Shown piece after piece: positions 24,867 to 33,611 of a DNA stretch of 64,000 nucleotides (its first letter is position 1; the number at the start of each line of letters is the position of its first letter). The notes below the pieces were generated by a model. The model worked only from the letters and a program-made list of their open reading frames with translations. It had not been told where the DNA came from and searched no databases. A program made the position numbers and the translations under genes. The stretch is from Lewinellaceae bacterium. Lineage in GTDB: Bacteria; Bacteroidota; Bacteroidia; Chitinophagales; Saprospiraceae. The DNA lies in contig JACJYM010000008.1 of NCBI GenBank assembly GCA_020636155.1, positions 71,460 to 135,459 of the forward strand, read 5' to 3'.

Positions 24867-26123
24867 TTATTTAAGTCCGAAAGCCTTTTTGATTTTATCA
24901 ACATAGTCGAGCTTCTCCCACGTGAATGTCTCTACATTAATTGTTTTCTTTTCTCCAGATCCGTTTACAAATACGAGTTTTTTCTTTTCAGATTCTCTGC
25001 CCATGTGACCATAAGCCGCTGTTTCTGAGTAAATAGGAGTTCTTAATTTTAACCTTTGCTCAATGGCATAAGGTCTCATGTCGAACAATTCGTAAATCTT
25101 TCGTGCTATTTCACTGTCGTGCATATCTACCTTTGCTGTGCCATAAGTATTCACATAAATATTCGTCGGTTTTGCTACACCAATGGCATAAGAAACTTGG
25201 ACTAGTACCTCGTCACAGAGTCCAGAGGCGACCATGTTTTTGGCTATGTGTCTTGTTGCATAAGCAGCTGATCTGTCCACTTTACTTGGGTCTTTACCAC
25301 TAAAGGCACCGCCTCCATGGGCACCTTTACCACCATAAGTATCGACGATTATTTTTCTTCCAGTCAATCCTGTATCGCCGTGTGGTCCACCGATCACAAA
25401 TTTTCCGGTTGGATTGATGTGATAGGTGATATTATCGTCAAATAATACTTGAATTTTCTTAGGCATTTCCTTTTTTACCTTAGGTATCACTATTTTGATA
25501 ATATCTTCTTTGATGGTTTTGAGCATATCTTTTTCTTTGTCAAAATCGTCATGCTGCGTCGATACGACAATACTATCAATACGAATCGGTGTATTGTCTT
25601 CTGAATATTCAATTGTGACTTGTGACTTGGCATCAGGGCGGAGATATTTCATTTTTTTCCCTTCATGCCTGATTTCTGCCAATACTTGTAATATTTTGTG
25701 TGACAGATCTAACGCCAATGGCATGTAGTTATATGTTTCGTTAGTAGCATAACCGAACATCATGCCCTGGTCACCGGCACCTTGATCCTCTTTGTTTTTT
25801 CTATCTACACCTCGATTAATATCCGGAGATTGTTCGTGTATGGCAGAAAGCACACCACAAGAATTTGCTTCGAACATATATTCCGACTTCGTATATCCTA
25901 TTTTTTTAATCACATCTCTTGCGATTTGTTGTACATCAAGATAGGTGTTGGATTTGACCTCACCGGCTAAGATGACTTGTCCAGTTGTCACTAAAGTCTC
26001 ACAGGCTATTTTAGATTCAGAATCGAATGCTAAAAAGTGATCTACTAAAGAATCAGAAATTTGATCTGCAACTTTATCTGGATGTCCTTCAGAAACAGAT
26101 TCAGATGTAAAAAGATATGACAT
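24867..26123 (-). CDS. metK: S-adenosylmethionine synthetase
   Basis: A 418-residue cytoplasmic enzyme making SAM from methionine and ATP. All family landmarks are present: GHPDKVADQISD near 13-24, GAGDQGMMFGYA near 116, the GGPHGDTGLTGRKIIVDTYGG block, and GGGAFSGKDPSKVDRSAAY. Length is near the Bacteroidota norm, slightly over the 384 of E. coli. A good promoter lies 33-62 bp upstream and the short leader leaves no room for a SAM riboswitch. Confidence 0.97.
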   Translation of the reverse strand: MSYLFTSESVSEGHPDKVADQISDSLVDHFLAFDSESKIACETLVTTGQVILAGEVKSNTYLDVQQIARDVIKKIGYTKSEYMFEANSCGVLSAIHEQSPDINRGVDRKNKEDQGAGDQGMMFGYATNETYNYMPLALDLSHKILQVLAEIRHEGKKMKYLRPDAKSQVTIEYSEDNTPIRIDSIVVSTQHDDFDKEKDMLKTIKEDIIKIVIPKVKKEMPKKIQVLFDDNITYHINPTGKFVIGGPHGDTGLTGRKIIVDTYGGKGAHGGGAFSGKDPSKVDRSAAYATRHIAKNMVASGLCDEVLVQVSYAIGVAKPTNIYVNTYGTAKVDMHDSEIARKIYELFDMRPYAIEQRLKLRTPIYSETAAYGHMGRESEKKKLVFVNGSGEKKTINVETFTWEKLDYVDKIKKAFGLK

Positions 26124-26155
26124 TGTATACTTAAATTATTATGAGTAAAGAAATG

Positions 26156-26185
26156 CAAAATTAACTTTTGCCGAAATATATTCAA
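26156..26185 (-). promoter_or_regulatory. metK promoter
   Basis: Minus strand TTG (26185-26183), 19-bp spacer, TAATTTTG (26163-26156). Expected RNA start is about 25 bases before the metK ATG. Confidence 0.55.
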
Positions 26186-26293
26186 CTAAACGAACATATT
26201 AAATACTCTATTGGTTTTTACATACATCAAAGTGAATGGTTAATCGTTCGTTAAATTTTTAAGTAGATAATTACGTATTGTATTTTTATATTT

Positions 26294-26301
26294 TACATTT
26301 G
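26294..26301 (+). promoter_or_regulatory. Possible -7 box of the STAS gene (TACATTTG)
   Basis: TAnnTTTG match about 70 bp before the ATG at 26371. A TTG lies only 13 bp upstream, shorter than the usual spacer. Confidence 0.35.
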
Positions 26302-26370
26302 TGAATTCTTTTGAAAGCAGGAAATGAAGCATTCAAAAAGAATCTTTAGAAATTTAGTAAAAAAGGAGAG

Positions 26371-26748
26371 ATGAAATTTACCTTAGATAAAAACGAAGAT
26401 TTTTCAGTATTTAAATTGAATGAAGAAAATTTGAATTCTATTATGGCACCGAATTTAAAATCGGAGTTTATATTCCTAAGAAATGAGGGAGTGAGAAATC
26501 TGATATTGGATATGACGGATGTGAAATATGTAGATTCTAGTGGCTTAAGTTCAATTTTAACAGCCAATCGTCTATGGAATGGTTATGGTACTTTTGTGGT
26601 ATGTGGTGCCGTTCATCCTTCGGTAAAAAAATTAATTGAAATCTCACATTTAGGCTCGATTCTTACCCTCGTACCGACATTAGAAGAGGCTCGTGAATAT
26701 ATTTTTCTAGATTCTATAGAAAGACAGCTAAAAAGCGAAGAAGAGTAG
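26371..26748 (+). CDS. STAS-domain protein (anti-sigma factor antagonist-like)
   Basis: A 125-residue cytoplasmic protein, all STAS domain. The VKYVDSSGLSSILTANRLW segment near 53-71 contains the serine that is the phosphorylation site in SpoIIAA-type proteins. No partner kinase or sigma factor is next to it, so its target is unknown. RNase Z follows 77 bp later on the same strand. Confidence 0.88.
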   Translation: MKFTLDKNEDFSVFKLNEENLNSIMAPNLKSEFIFLRNEGVRNLILDMTDVKYVDSSGLSSILTANRLWNGYGTFVVCGAVHPSVKKLIEISHLGSILTLVPTLEEAREYIFLDSIERQLKSEEE

Positions 26749-26825
26749 AATACTTTATCATTTAAATTTGGTTGAACTGTTAGAAATATCTTTTTTGTTT
26801 TATACTGGCAAAAGTTGATATTCAA

Positions 26826-27734
26826 ATGAAAAAATTTGAAGTAACAGTTTTGGGTGCAAATGCGGCACTTCCTCAGGTCGGAAGATCGACTTCTGCACAA
26901 GTATTAAATTATAATGAGAATCTATTCCTCATCGATTGTGGTGAAGGTACTCAGCTCAGGCTTGACCAATGCAAGATTAAAAGAAATCGAATAAGTCATG
27001 TCTTTATCAGTCATCTCCATGGAGATCACGTTTATGGATTGCCTGGTTTATTGACAAGTTATAATCATTTTTCGAGAAGTAAGAAATTGACCCTTGTGGG
27101 GGTATCAGGACTTCAAGAATTTGTACAAAGTGTTTTGAAAATCTCTTCAGGATATTTGGATTACGAACTAGAGATTCGGGAAGTTCCCAATGATACAACC
27201 ACACTGGTATTCGAGTCTGAACATTTGCAAATATTTGCTTTTCCTCTTGTACATCGAGTACCAACCGTTGGATATTTGTTTAAAGAGAAGCAATCTTATA
27301 ACATTAATCCGGCAGCTATTGAAAGATACTCACTGAGTATTGAGGAAATGCAAAACATTAGATTTGGTACCTCAATTATTAGAGATGGAATCGAACTCCC
27401 TTTGCAAGATTTAACACTTTCGATACATGAACCGCGGTCATACGCTTATATGTCGGACACGATTTATTCAGAGGGATATGCTGATTTTCTTTATGGGTTG
27501 ACGACCCTTTATCATGAATCCACTTATCTTGAAGATTTGGTAGATAAAGCCATCGAAAGGGGCCACAGTACTGCAAAACAAGCCGCAAAATTTGCTAAAT
27601 TGATCAATGCTAAAAGACTATTACTAGGCCACTTTAGCAGTCGCTATGACAAGCGTCAGGTTTTTAGAGAGGAGGCAAAAGAATTCTTCGAAGAGTCCAT
27701 CATCGTGAAAGATGGAAAAACCTATTTTATATAG
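26826..27734 (+). CDS. rnz: Ribonuclease Z
   Basis: A 302-residue metallo-beta-lactamase-fold endonuclease that trims tRNA 3' ends. The zinc motif SHLHGDHVYGLPGLL is near 60-74, with further ligands in FPLVHRVPTVGYLF, the AYMSDT Asp, and GHSTAKQAAKFA plus LLLGHFSSRY at the C-terminal side. Length and the presence of the exosite-like region between fit the short RNase Z form. Downstream to 27863 only a weak hairpin (ATATCCA/TGGATAT, 27797-27822) is seen. Confidence 0.94.
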   Translation: MKKFEVTVLGANAALPQVGRSTSAQVLNYNENLFLIDCGEGTQLRLDQCKIKRNRISHVFISHLHGDHVYGLPGLLTSYNHFSRSKKLTLVGVSGLQEFVQSVLKISSGYLDYELEIREVPNDTTTLVFESEHLQIFAFPLVHRVPTVGYLFKEKQSYNINPAAIERYSLSIEEMQNIRFGTSIIRDGIELPLQDLTLSIHEPRSYAYMSDTIYSEGYADFLYGLTTLYHESTYLEDLVDKAIERGHSTAKQAAKFAKLINAKRLLLGHFSSRYDKRQVFREEAKEFFEESIIVKDGKTYFI

Positions 27735-27863
27735 ACTAATAGAATAAATATTAATGATTAATCAAAGTTAAAATAATTAGAATCTTTAATCTTTTTATAT
27801 CCAGTGACAATAGATTGGATATGACAATTTGAACTAATTTTATCGGACTTCGAATTCAATTTT

Positions 27864-28946
27864 TCAAAATGGACTGCTATACTCCTCATTGTTTAAATAG
27901 GTCTCGTCCGTAAGTGTATTCAAAAAGTTGATGATATCTGCTTTATCTTCTTCCGTTAGTTTTAAACCACCTTTTTCCACGACCTGTATCAATGCCGGAT
28001 CTATCGAATTTGACATTTTTAGGTGCTCGTTATAATGGTCTAGTACGTCATTAAGGGTTTTGAATCTGCCATCATGCATATAGGGTGCAGTTACGGCTAC
28101 ATTTCTGAGTGATGGCACTTTGAATTTTGCTCGGTCACTTTCAAGTCCTGTAACCATTTCTCGACCAATATCAGTAATTTCAGCGTCACCGTCTAGTCCA
28201 TTATTCATATATTTGTTGTTTTCAAAATTGAAGCCAGAGTGACAGTGGGCACAGTCGGCACCAGAATATTCAGGGAAATAGGGATTAAATTCGGTCTCGA
28301 ATAGTGCTAAACCTCTTTCCTCACTTGCGCTTAATGTTGTTTCACCTCTTTTAAATTTATCGTATTTGCTATCATTACTGACGATGCTCAACATAAACTG
28401 TTCCATGGCGAGAGACATCTTTTCGGGAGTTATATCTTCTGTACCATAAGATCGAATAAATTGGTTTCGGTACTCTCCTGATGAGTTTAATTTGGCGATG
28501 ACATTATCCAAGGTTTCATTCATTTCTAGAGGATCTTGAATGGGTTTTAGTGATTGGTCTCGGAGGAGGTGAGCTCTTCCATCCCAGAAAAATTCATTGC
28601 TATGCCAAGCCATATTAAAAATGGCCATGGCTTGACGCTTTCCCGGTAATTTCTCGACACCGACAGAGAACCGGGTCGTATCCGAAAAGCCATCATTTTG
28701 AACATGACAGCTCGCACAGGACATCGATTGGTCTCTTGATAACATTTTTTCATAGAACAACATTCGACCTAGTTTAACTATTTGATTGGTCAAAACATTG
28801 TCAATGGGAAGGGTAGGAGCTGGAAAATATCCAGATTTTAAGGTGTATGGAGTTTCATCTAATTTTACCTCTTCTATCTTCTCTTCTTTATTGCAAGCTG
28901 ATAGGAGTACAGCGAAAATCGAAATTATGGAAAATGAGAATTTCAT
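27864..28946 (-). CDS. MauG/cytochrome c peroxidase-type diheme lipoprotein
   Basis: A 360-residue exported diheme protein. The N-terminus ends in a lipobox (LLSACNKEE, Cys18). Two CxxCH heme sites are seen: SCASCHVQ near 80 and CAHCHSGFN near 233. ALRNVAVTAPYMHDGRF-type wording (SLRNVAVTAPYMHDG) is a hallmark of bacterial di-heme peroxidases and MauG. It forms a set with a second diheme gene 5 bp upstream and an MbnP-like gene before that, so it may modify the MbnP-like protein rather than simply remove peroxide. That role is inferred from known MbnP-MbnH pairs. Confidence 0.88.
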   Translation of the reverse strand: MKFSFSIISIFAVLLSACNKEEKIEEVKLDETPYTLKSGYFPAPTLPIDNVLTNQIVKLGRMLFYEKMLSRDQSMSCASCHVQNDGFSDTTRFSVGVEKLPGKRQAMAIFNMAWHSNEFFWDGRAHLLRDQSLKPIQDPLEMNETLDNVIAKLNSSGEYRNQFIRSYGTEDITPEKMSLAMEQFMLSIVSNDSKYDKFKRGETTLSASEERGLALFETEFNPYFPEYSGADCAHCHSGFNFENNKYMNNGLDGDAEITDIGREMVTGLESDRAKFKVPSLRNVAVTAPYMHDGRFKTLNDVLDHYNEHLKMSNSIDPALIQVVEKGGLKLTEEDKADIINFLNTLTDETYLNNEEYSSPF

Positions 28947-28951
28947 AGTTA

Positions 28952-29968
28952 TTATTTATGAATTAGTGTATTCGTAATAAACGTTTTGTCGGTCAATGAA
29001 TTTAGAAATGCTTTTAAATCCTCTTTTTCACTTTCCGAAAGATGAAGTGGTTTGATTAAGGAACTTTTTTGAGGATTTTCTGCTCCTCCTGTATTATAAT
29101 GATCTATTACCTCATCCAGAGTGGACATTGATCCATCGTGCATATAGGGTGCTGTAAGGGCTATGTTTCTGAGGCTGGGAGTTTTGAATTTGGCAAAATC
29201 TTCTTCCTTGCCTGTGAGTCTGAATCTCCCGGAATCCGAATATTCGTCGTATAATCCATTATTCTCAAAGGAATAATTCGTGAAGTTAAACCCCGAGTGG
29301 CACTGAGAACACTGCAATCTGTCACTAAAAAACAAGTTCATTCCTCGTATTTCATTTTCATTTAAAGCACTTTGGTCGTTATAATTTTCATACTTATCAT
29401 AAGGGCTATAACCACTTATAAGACTGCGTTCGAATGTGGCAATGGCTCTCGTAATGACGAAGGCATCGGGAATTCTATCATAAGCCTCCAGTGCCATCTC
29501 TACGTAACTGACATCTTGATTCATGCGTTCAGCGATCAGTAATATGTTGAAATCAAATTCATTGTGTTCTTGAATGGGCACCAAAACTTGCATTTCCAAA
29601 GTAGGCACACCCCCTTCTCTGAGATAGTAAGGATGAAAGGCGACATTGGCAAGGGAAGGTGCATTTCGTGTCCCTACTCGTGCCTCAACACCTTGGCTTA
29701 CTGAAACCTTGTCGCTGAAGGCATTTTCTGCAAGGTGGCAGGAAGCACAACTAATTGACTTATCAGAAGATAGTATGGGGTCGTAAAACAGTTTTTTGCC
29801 AAGTTCCCATCGCGATTTGGAATAAAGATTATCCGCAGGAAATTGAATTGCATCAAATCCCTTGGGAATTTCCATGAGTTCAAAGTGCTTTTCTACAGAA
29901 ATTTCCTCTTTGCTACATGAAAAGAGAAATGATATCAAAAGGATAAAAACCCAACTTAATCGAATCAT
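28952..29968 (-). CDS. Second MauG/cytochrome c peroxidase-type diheme lipoprotein
   Basis: A 338-residue paralogue of its downstream neighbour. Lipobox LISFLFSCSKEE near residue 18; heme sites SCASCHLAENAF near 75 and CSQCHSGFNF near 220; SLRNIALTAPYMHDGSM near 270. The block GVEARVGTRNAPSLANVAFHP is typical of the peroxidase family. It starts 12 bp after the MbnP-like gene and ends 5 bp before the next diheme gene, a compact three-gene operon. Two diheme enzymes beside a single MbnP-like partner is a point of interest. Confidence 0.88.
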   Translation of the reverse strand: MIRLSWVFILLISFLFSCSKEEISVEKHFELMEIPKGFDAIQFPADNLYSKSRWELGKKLFYDPILSSDKSISCASCHLAENAFSDKVSVSQGVEARVGTRNAPSLANVAFHPYYLREGGVPTLEMQVLVPIQEHNEFDFNILLIAERMNQDVSYVEMALEAYDRIPDAFVITRAIATFERSLISGYSPYDKYENYNDQSALNENEIRGMNLFFSDRLQCSQCHSGFNFTNYSFENNGLYDEYSDSGRFRLTGKEEDFAKFKTPSLRNIALTAPYMHDGSMSTLDEVIDHYNTGGAENPQKSSLIKPLHLSESEKEDLKAFLNSLTDKTFITNTLIHK

Positions 29969-29980
29969 AGGCCTATACTA

Positions 29981-30949
29981 CTATTGAATAACGATACGTT
30001 TGGTTGCAATTGTCTTATGTCCTACTTGTAAACTCACGAAATAAATACCTGCATTCAATCCATTAAGTTGGATTACTTCCTCATTTTTTACACCCAAATT
30101 ATTTTGTAGTATTTTGCCGGATGTATCTGAGATTACCAAATCTCCGTAATTTACATTTGAATCATTAAACAAAACTTTTATAAAATCTTCAGAAACTACC
30201 GTGGGATAAATATCAAACTGAATCGATTGAAGTTCCTCTTCGGTAGCACTCGTTGATTCTGATACGGTAAAGACATTTCTAGCCAAATTGTTGATACACA
30301 CTTGAGCTTCATCACTTTCACCATGTACTACGACTCCATATTGAATGTCAATGTTTTTTAGTGCTTGGGTATAGTCCGCATTTAAAGAAATCGTTACCTG
30401 ACCATCAACAGGTATGGCATTAAGATCTATGCTTACCGAGCTATAATTAGAATCTCCAAGTCCATGCAATTGAAATACTTGATCCATGTTCGAGCCGCAA
30501 AATCCCTCCATTGCCACAAATCTGTACCCGGCAGTCCACCCCCAATGCATGGAAGGAAACTTGGGTGACAATGGGTGATTGGCAGGATAACTTGCAGGAT
30601 CTGTGTGATTGTGAGTGGCATCAACGCCAATGTAAAATTCTATTTTTTCTACATTATTAATGTCGAAATTTCCAAGGTTGATGTTTGTTTTTTTACCTGC
30701 ATCTACGAGTATCCAAGTATCTTCAACGTTTGTGACTGTACCACCATCGTGAGTAATGGATATTTCTGATAGGTAATATTCCATTCTGGTGACTAGAAAA
30801 TTTTCATCCAAATTATTTTGAGCCATTTTATTCATTTCAAAATCCTCTTCTCCCAATTTGTGATTAATATTCAGGTAAACGGCATTTTGTGCATTCAGAC
30901 CGAACATAGAGGCTATTGTGAAAAGTAAAAGTGTAAATATTTTATTCAT
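29981..30949 (-). CDS. MbnP-like secreted protein with type IX sorting domain
   Basis: From ATG 30949 (MNKIFTLLLFTIASMFGLNAQ signal) the protein has 322 residues; the open frame extends to 31000, but a TAATTTTG promoter box at 30967-30974 falls inside that extension. The MbnP-family pattern is seen: LNINHKLGEEDFEMN, FLVTRMEYYLSEISI, and MHWGWTAGYRFVAMEG with the conserved Trp residues. In characterised systems a MauG-like MbnH oxidises a Trp of MbnP, which then binds copper. The C-terminal 75 residues are a type IX sorting domain (IYPTVVSEDFIKV, GIYFVSLQVGHK), so this protein is surface-exposed or released. Confidence 0.83.
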   Translation of the reverse strand: MNKIFTLLLFTIASMFGLNAQNAVYLNINHKLGEEDFEMNKMAQNNLDENFLVTRMEYYLSEISITHDGGTVTNVEDTWILVDAGKKTNINLGNFDINNVEKIEFYIGVDATHNHTDPASYPANHPLSPKFPSMHWGWTAGYRFVAMEGFCGSNMDQVFQLHGLGDSNYSSVSIDLNAIPVDGQVTISLNADYTQALKNIDIQYGVVVHGESDEAQVCINNLARNVFTVSESTSATEEELQSIQFDIYPTVVSEDFIKVLFNDSNVNYGDLVISDTSGKILQNNLGVKNEEVIQLNGLNAGIYFVSLQVGHKTIATKRIVIQ

Positions 30950-30966
30950 AGTTGTAGTATTTTGAC

Positions 30967-30974
30967 CAAAATTA
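30967..30974 (-). promoter_or_regulatory. -7 box of the MbnP/diheme operon (TAATTTTG)
   Basis: TAnnTTTG match 18 bp upstream of the ATG at 30949. It supports that start over the in-frame ATG at 31000. No -33 box recognised. Confidence 0.45.
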
Positions 30975-31192
30975 AAGCTTTTTATTGAATTCCCAGCCAT
31001 GATTTGCTTAAATATGATAGAGAATGGATTAAGGAAACCAAGCTGTGTGTGCTAATTCACAGAAACAGTTGATTTTTGACAATCAAACAATTTTGATTAG
31101 ACAGAATAAATTATATATAAAGATTTTAGATATGACATAGAAATCAAATTCTTTATGCGTACTTTTATGACTTTATAAATCTGACTTGAGAG

Positions 31193-31786
31193 ATGTTTTT
31201 AGAACCAAGTTTTCGCGGACAACGCAGCGGATGGATTGAAGTCGTGTGTGGCTCCATGTTTTCAGGTAAAACAGAAGAACTTATCAGGAGACTGAGAAGA
31301 GCCCAGATTGCCAATCAGAAAGTAGAAATCTTTAAACCCAAAAGAGATACCCGCTATGATGAGCATAATGTGGTGTCACATAATGAAAATTACATCAGAA
31401 GTATCCCCATCGAGAAGAGTACCGAGATGCTGCAATATGTGAGAGATGTCAATGTGGTAGGAGTGGATGAAGCTCAGTTTTTCGATGAAGATTTAGTGGA
31501 AGTCTGCCAAAAATTGGCGATTGCAGGTGTGAGGGTCATCGTGGCGGGTCTTGATATGGATTTTAGGGGAAAGCCATTCGGACCTATTCCAGATTTGCTC
31601 GCGGTGGCCGAATACATCACCAAAGTGCATGCGATATGCCCTCATTGTGGCAATCTTGCGACGCATTCTTACAGGCTCAGCGCAGAGACTGAAACCGTCG
31701 TATTAGGTGAGAAAGATAAATACGAACCTCGCTGCAGAATATGTTATGAAATGGGAAATATCCTAGATTTTAGACGGAAAGATTGA
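31193..31786 (+). CDS. tdk: Thymidine kinase
   Basis: A 197-residue cytoplasmic enzyme that phosphorylates thymidine. P-loop GSMFSGKTEELIRR at about 22-35, DEAQFFDED with the catalytic-acid region near 93, and the zinc site formed by CPHCG and CRIC in the C-terminal lasso. Length matches type II thymidine kinases. Its stop (TGA, ending 31786) directly abuts the stop of the convergent gene at 31787 with no spacer. Confidence 0.95.
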   Translation: MFLEPSFRGQRSGWIEVVCGSMFSGKTEELIRRLRRAQIANQKVEIFKPKRDTRYDEHNVVSHNENYIRSIPIEKSTEMLQYVRDVNVVGVDEAQFFDEDLVEVCQKLAIAGVRVIVAGLDMDFRGKPFGPIPDLLAVAEYITKVHAICPHCGNLATHSYRLSAETETVVLGEKDKYEPRCRICYEMGNILDFRRKD

Positions 31787-32638
31787 TTATTCTCTTTTCC
31801 AAATCAATTCCGGGATTACTTGATTTTCCTTGATAATTCCTGCTTTTACGAGATTAAATACCACACTTTTAACCATCTTATCGCTAACCCAGCCATGAAT
31901 GGCCCATTCGGTGGAGTGAAACCAGCGTTCTACTTGATCATAATCTTGATGATATCGGGTACTCACGAGGGATATACTTTCGTCAGAATTCATAAATAGA
32001 TCCGAAGAGTCATGAATGGTTCTTAACATACGTATCAATTCCTTTGGATTTTCTTTAATGACTTTATCCGTTGCTGCAATGACAAAACATGGCCAAGGAG
32101 TAAGATATTCGCCTATCCGACGTAAAATGCCCTGCTCTACATAGGGTAGAGTGGTATATTTTTCCCAATAGAATACATCTGATTCTAGATTACTCAGTGA
32201 ATTTAAAGCACCGTCAAGATTCTTTACTATGACAAATTGGTCTTCTACGATGCTTTTGTTTTTTGCATTGGCATCAACTATAGGCATGAGATGAGATCCT
32301 GAGCCAAATCGGCTGATAGCGAATTTTTTGTCAAAAATATTTTTATAATTCTTTAAGGTATTATGATATCCAGTATGCACTCCCCATATAAGTGGTGTAT
32401 TGACATAAACGCTGATTAGTTTTGAGGGATTGCCATTGATGATATCAGTAATGATGCCTTCAGTAAGCAAGATGCACACATCGACCTCGTCATTGCGCAA
32501 AGCTTTGGTCATTTGACCTGTGCCACCGTCATAAGTTTGCCAATGAACAGCAACATCACGCTTGGCAAATTCACCATTTTCAATGGCAAGATGGATAGGC
32601 AAATTAAAATGCTCGGGAACACCACCAATTCGTATCAT
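31787..32638 (-). CDS. Substrate-binding-protein-like protein without signal peptide
   Basis: A 283-residue protein whose whole length resembles the NMT1/SsuA periplasmic binding fold: IRIGGVPEHFNLPIHLAIEN at the start, WQTYDGGTGQMTKALRNDEVDVC, and a two-lobe layout. It begins directly with the first beta strand and has no signal peptide or lipobox, so it should stay in the cytoplasm. No permease or ATPase is nearby. It may be a ligand sensor or an enzyme of the same fold. Divergent from the DUF1801 gene with a 95-bp gap. Confidence 0.75.
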   Translation of the reverse strand: MIRIGGVPEHFNLPIHLAIENGEFAKRDVAVHWQTYDGGTGQMTKALRNDEVDVCILLTEGIITDIINGNPSKLISVYVNTPLIWGVHTGYHNTLKNYKNIFDKKFAISRFGSGSHLMPIVDANAKNKSIVEDQFVIVKNLDGALNSLSNLESDVFYWEKYTTLPYVEQGILRRIGEYLTPWPCFVIAATDKVIKENPKELIRMLRTIHDSSDLFMNSDESISLVSTRYHQDYDQVERWFHSTEWAIHGWVSDKMVKSVVFNLVKAGIIKENQVIPELIWKRE

Positions 32639-32733
32639 TTATTGATTTTTATGATTTCTGAATGCTTAAGAAGTGCAATTATAGAAACAAATACTATTTT
32701 TACTTTCTTTATGAGGCAAATAAATTTTTAAAA

Positions 32734-33189
32734 ATGAGAATTGAATCAACTGGGGTCACGGATTATCTGAATAAAGTTCCGACTGATAAATCGCCTGCAT
32801 TGAATAAGCTGAGAGCCACGATTTTAGATCATCTTCCAGTGGGATATGATGAAGAAATCAGCTACGGAATGATAGGTTACGTGGTGCCATTATCGACTTA
32901 TCCTGCAGGATATCACTGTACTCCCAATACTCCTCTTCCATTTGCAAGTATAGCGGCACAGAAAAATTTTATTGGTTTTTATCACATGGGCCTGTATGCG
33001 ATGCCCGATTTATACAAGTGGTTTGTGCAGGAATACCCTAAGTATTCAAAGTATAAATTGGACATGGGAAAGAGCTGCGTCAGGTTTAAAAGAATGGATG
33101 ACATTCCTTATGAATTGATAGGTCGACTCATGGAAAAAGTAAGCGTCGCAGATTGGATAAATACCTATGAAAGTGCCTTCAAAAAATAG
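32734..33189 (+). CDS. DUF1801 domain protein
   Basis: A 151-residue cytoplasmic protein from ATG 32734 (MRIESTGVTDYLNKVP); the frame is open to 32662 but the leading residues are not protein-like. The IRATILDHLPVGYDEEISYGMIGY-like region (LRATILDHLPVGYDEEISYG), FIGFYHMG and GKSCVRFKRMDDIP are typical of DUF1801 (YdhG/YjhX-like) proteins. No biochemical role is established. It ends one base before the convergent TerB-like gene. Confidence 0.85.
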   Translation: MRIESTGVTDYLNKVPTDKSPALNKLRATILDHLPVGYDEEISYGMIGYVVPLSTYPAGYHCTPNTPLPFASIAAQKNFIGFYHMGLYAMPDLYKWFVQEYPKYSKYKLDMGKSCVRFKRMDDIPYELIGRLMEKVSVADWINTYESAFKK

Positions 33190-33190
33190 T

Positions 33191-33595
33191 CTAGTTCTGA
33201 TATTTTTGAATAATTTTAATAAGGGCATCTTCCGGCAATCTAGTCTTGAGGTGCTCCTTCATCACATTGATGAAATCATTTAACATGAGTTCATTGAAGC
33301 CCAATTTTACACCGATTCGATGGATGATTTTTTCTTCTGAAGGCATGATTTTTCCATCGATTTTCATTGCAAATAATAAATAGTACATCAATGTCATCCT
33401 TTCCATTTCATTGGGTGGCGGTTGCAATGGATAAGATGTCGGGTTTTCCGCAATTTGATCTATTTCCGATGCAGATAGTCCGAGAGAATCTGCCATTTCT
33501 TTTAGGAATGAAAGTTCCGGGTTGGATATTTCGTTGTCTGATTTTACCAATTCGATGGTTAATGCAAAAAATTGTTCTGCTCTATCTTTATTCAT
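33191..33595 (-). CDS. TerB-like (tellurite-resistance/DjlA-type) protein
   Basis: A 134-residue helical soluble protein with the two acidic, EF-hand-like turns of the TerB fold: LVKSDNEISNPELSFLKEMA near 17-36 and AMKIDGKIMPSEEKIIHRIG near 75-94. TerB proteins bind metal and appear in stress and membrane-linked systems; this one stands alone. It lies 16 bp after the start of the FG-GAP gene's 3' neighbour region and reads away from it. Function here unknown. Confidence 0.75.
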   Translation of the reverse strand: MNKDRAEQFFALTIELVKSDNEISNPELSFLKEMADSLGLSASEIDQIAENPTSYPLQPPPNEMERMTLMYYLLFAMKIDGKIMPSEEKIIHRIGVKLGFNELMLNDFINVMKEHLKTRLPEDALIKIIQKYQN

Positions 33596-33611
33596 GTTGG
33601 ATTATTTAAAA

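Noticed and set aside
26124..26185. SAM riboswitch ahead of metK
   Set aside because: The predicted promoter leaves a leader of only about 25 bases, too short for any known SAM riboswitch.
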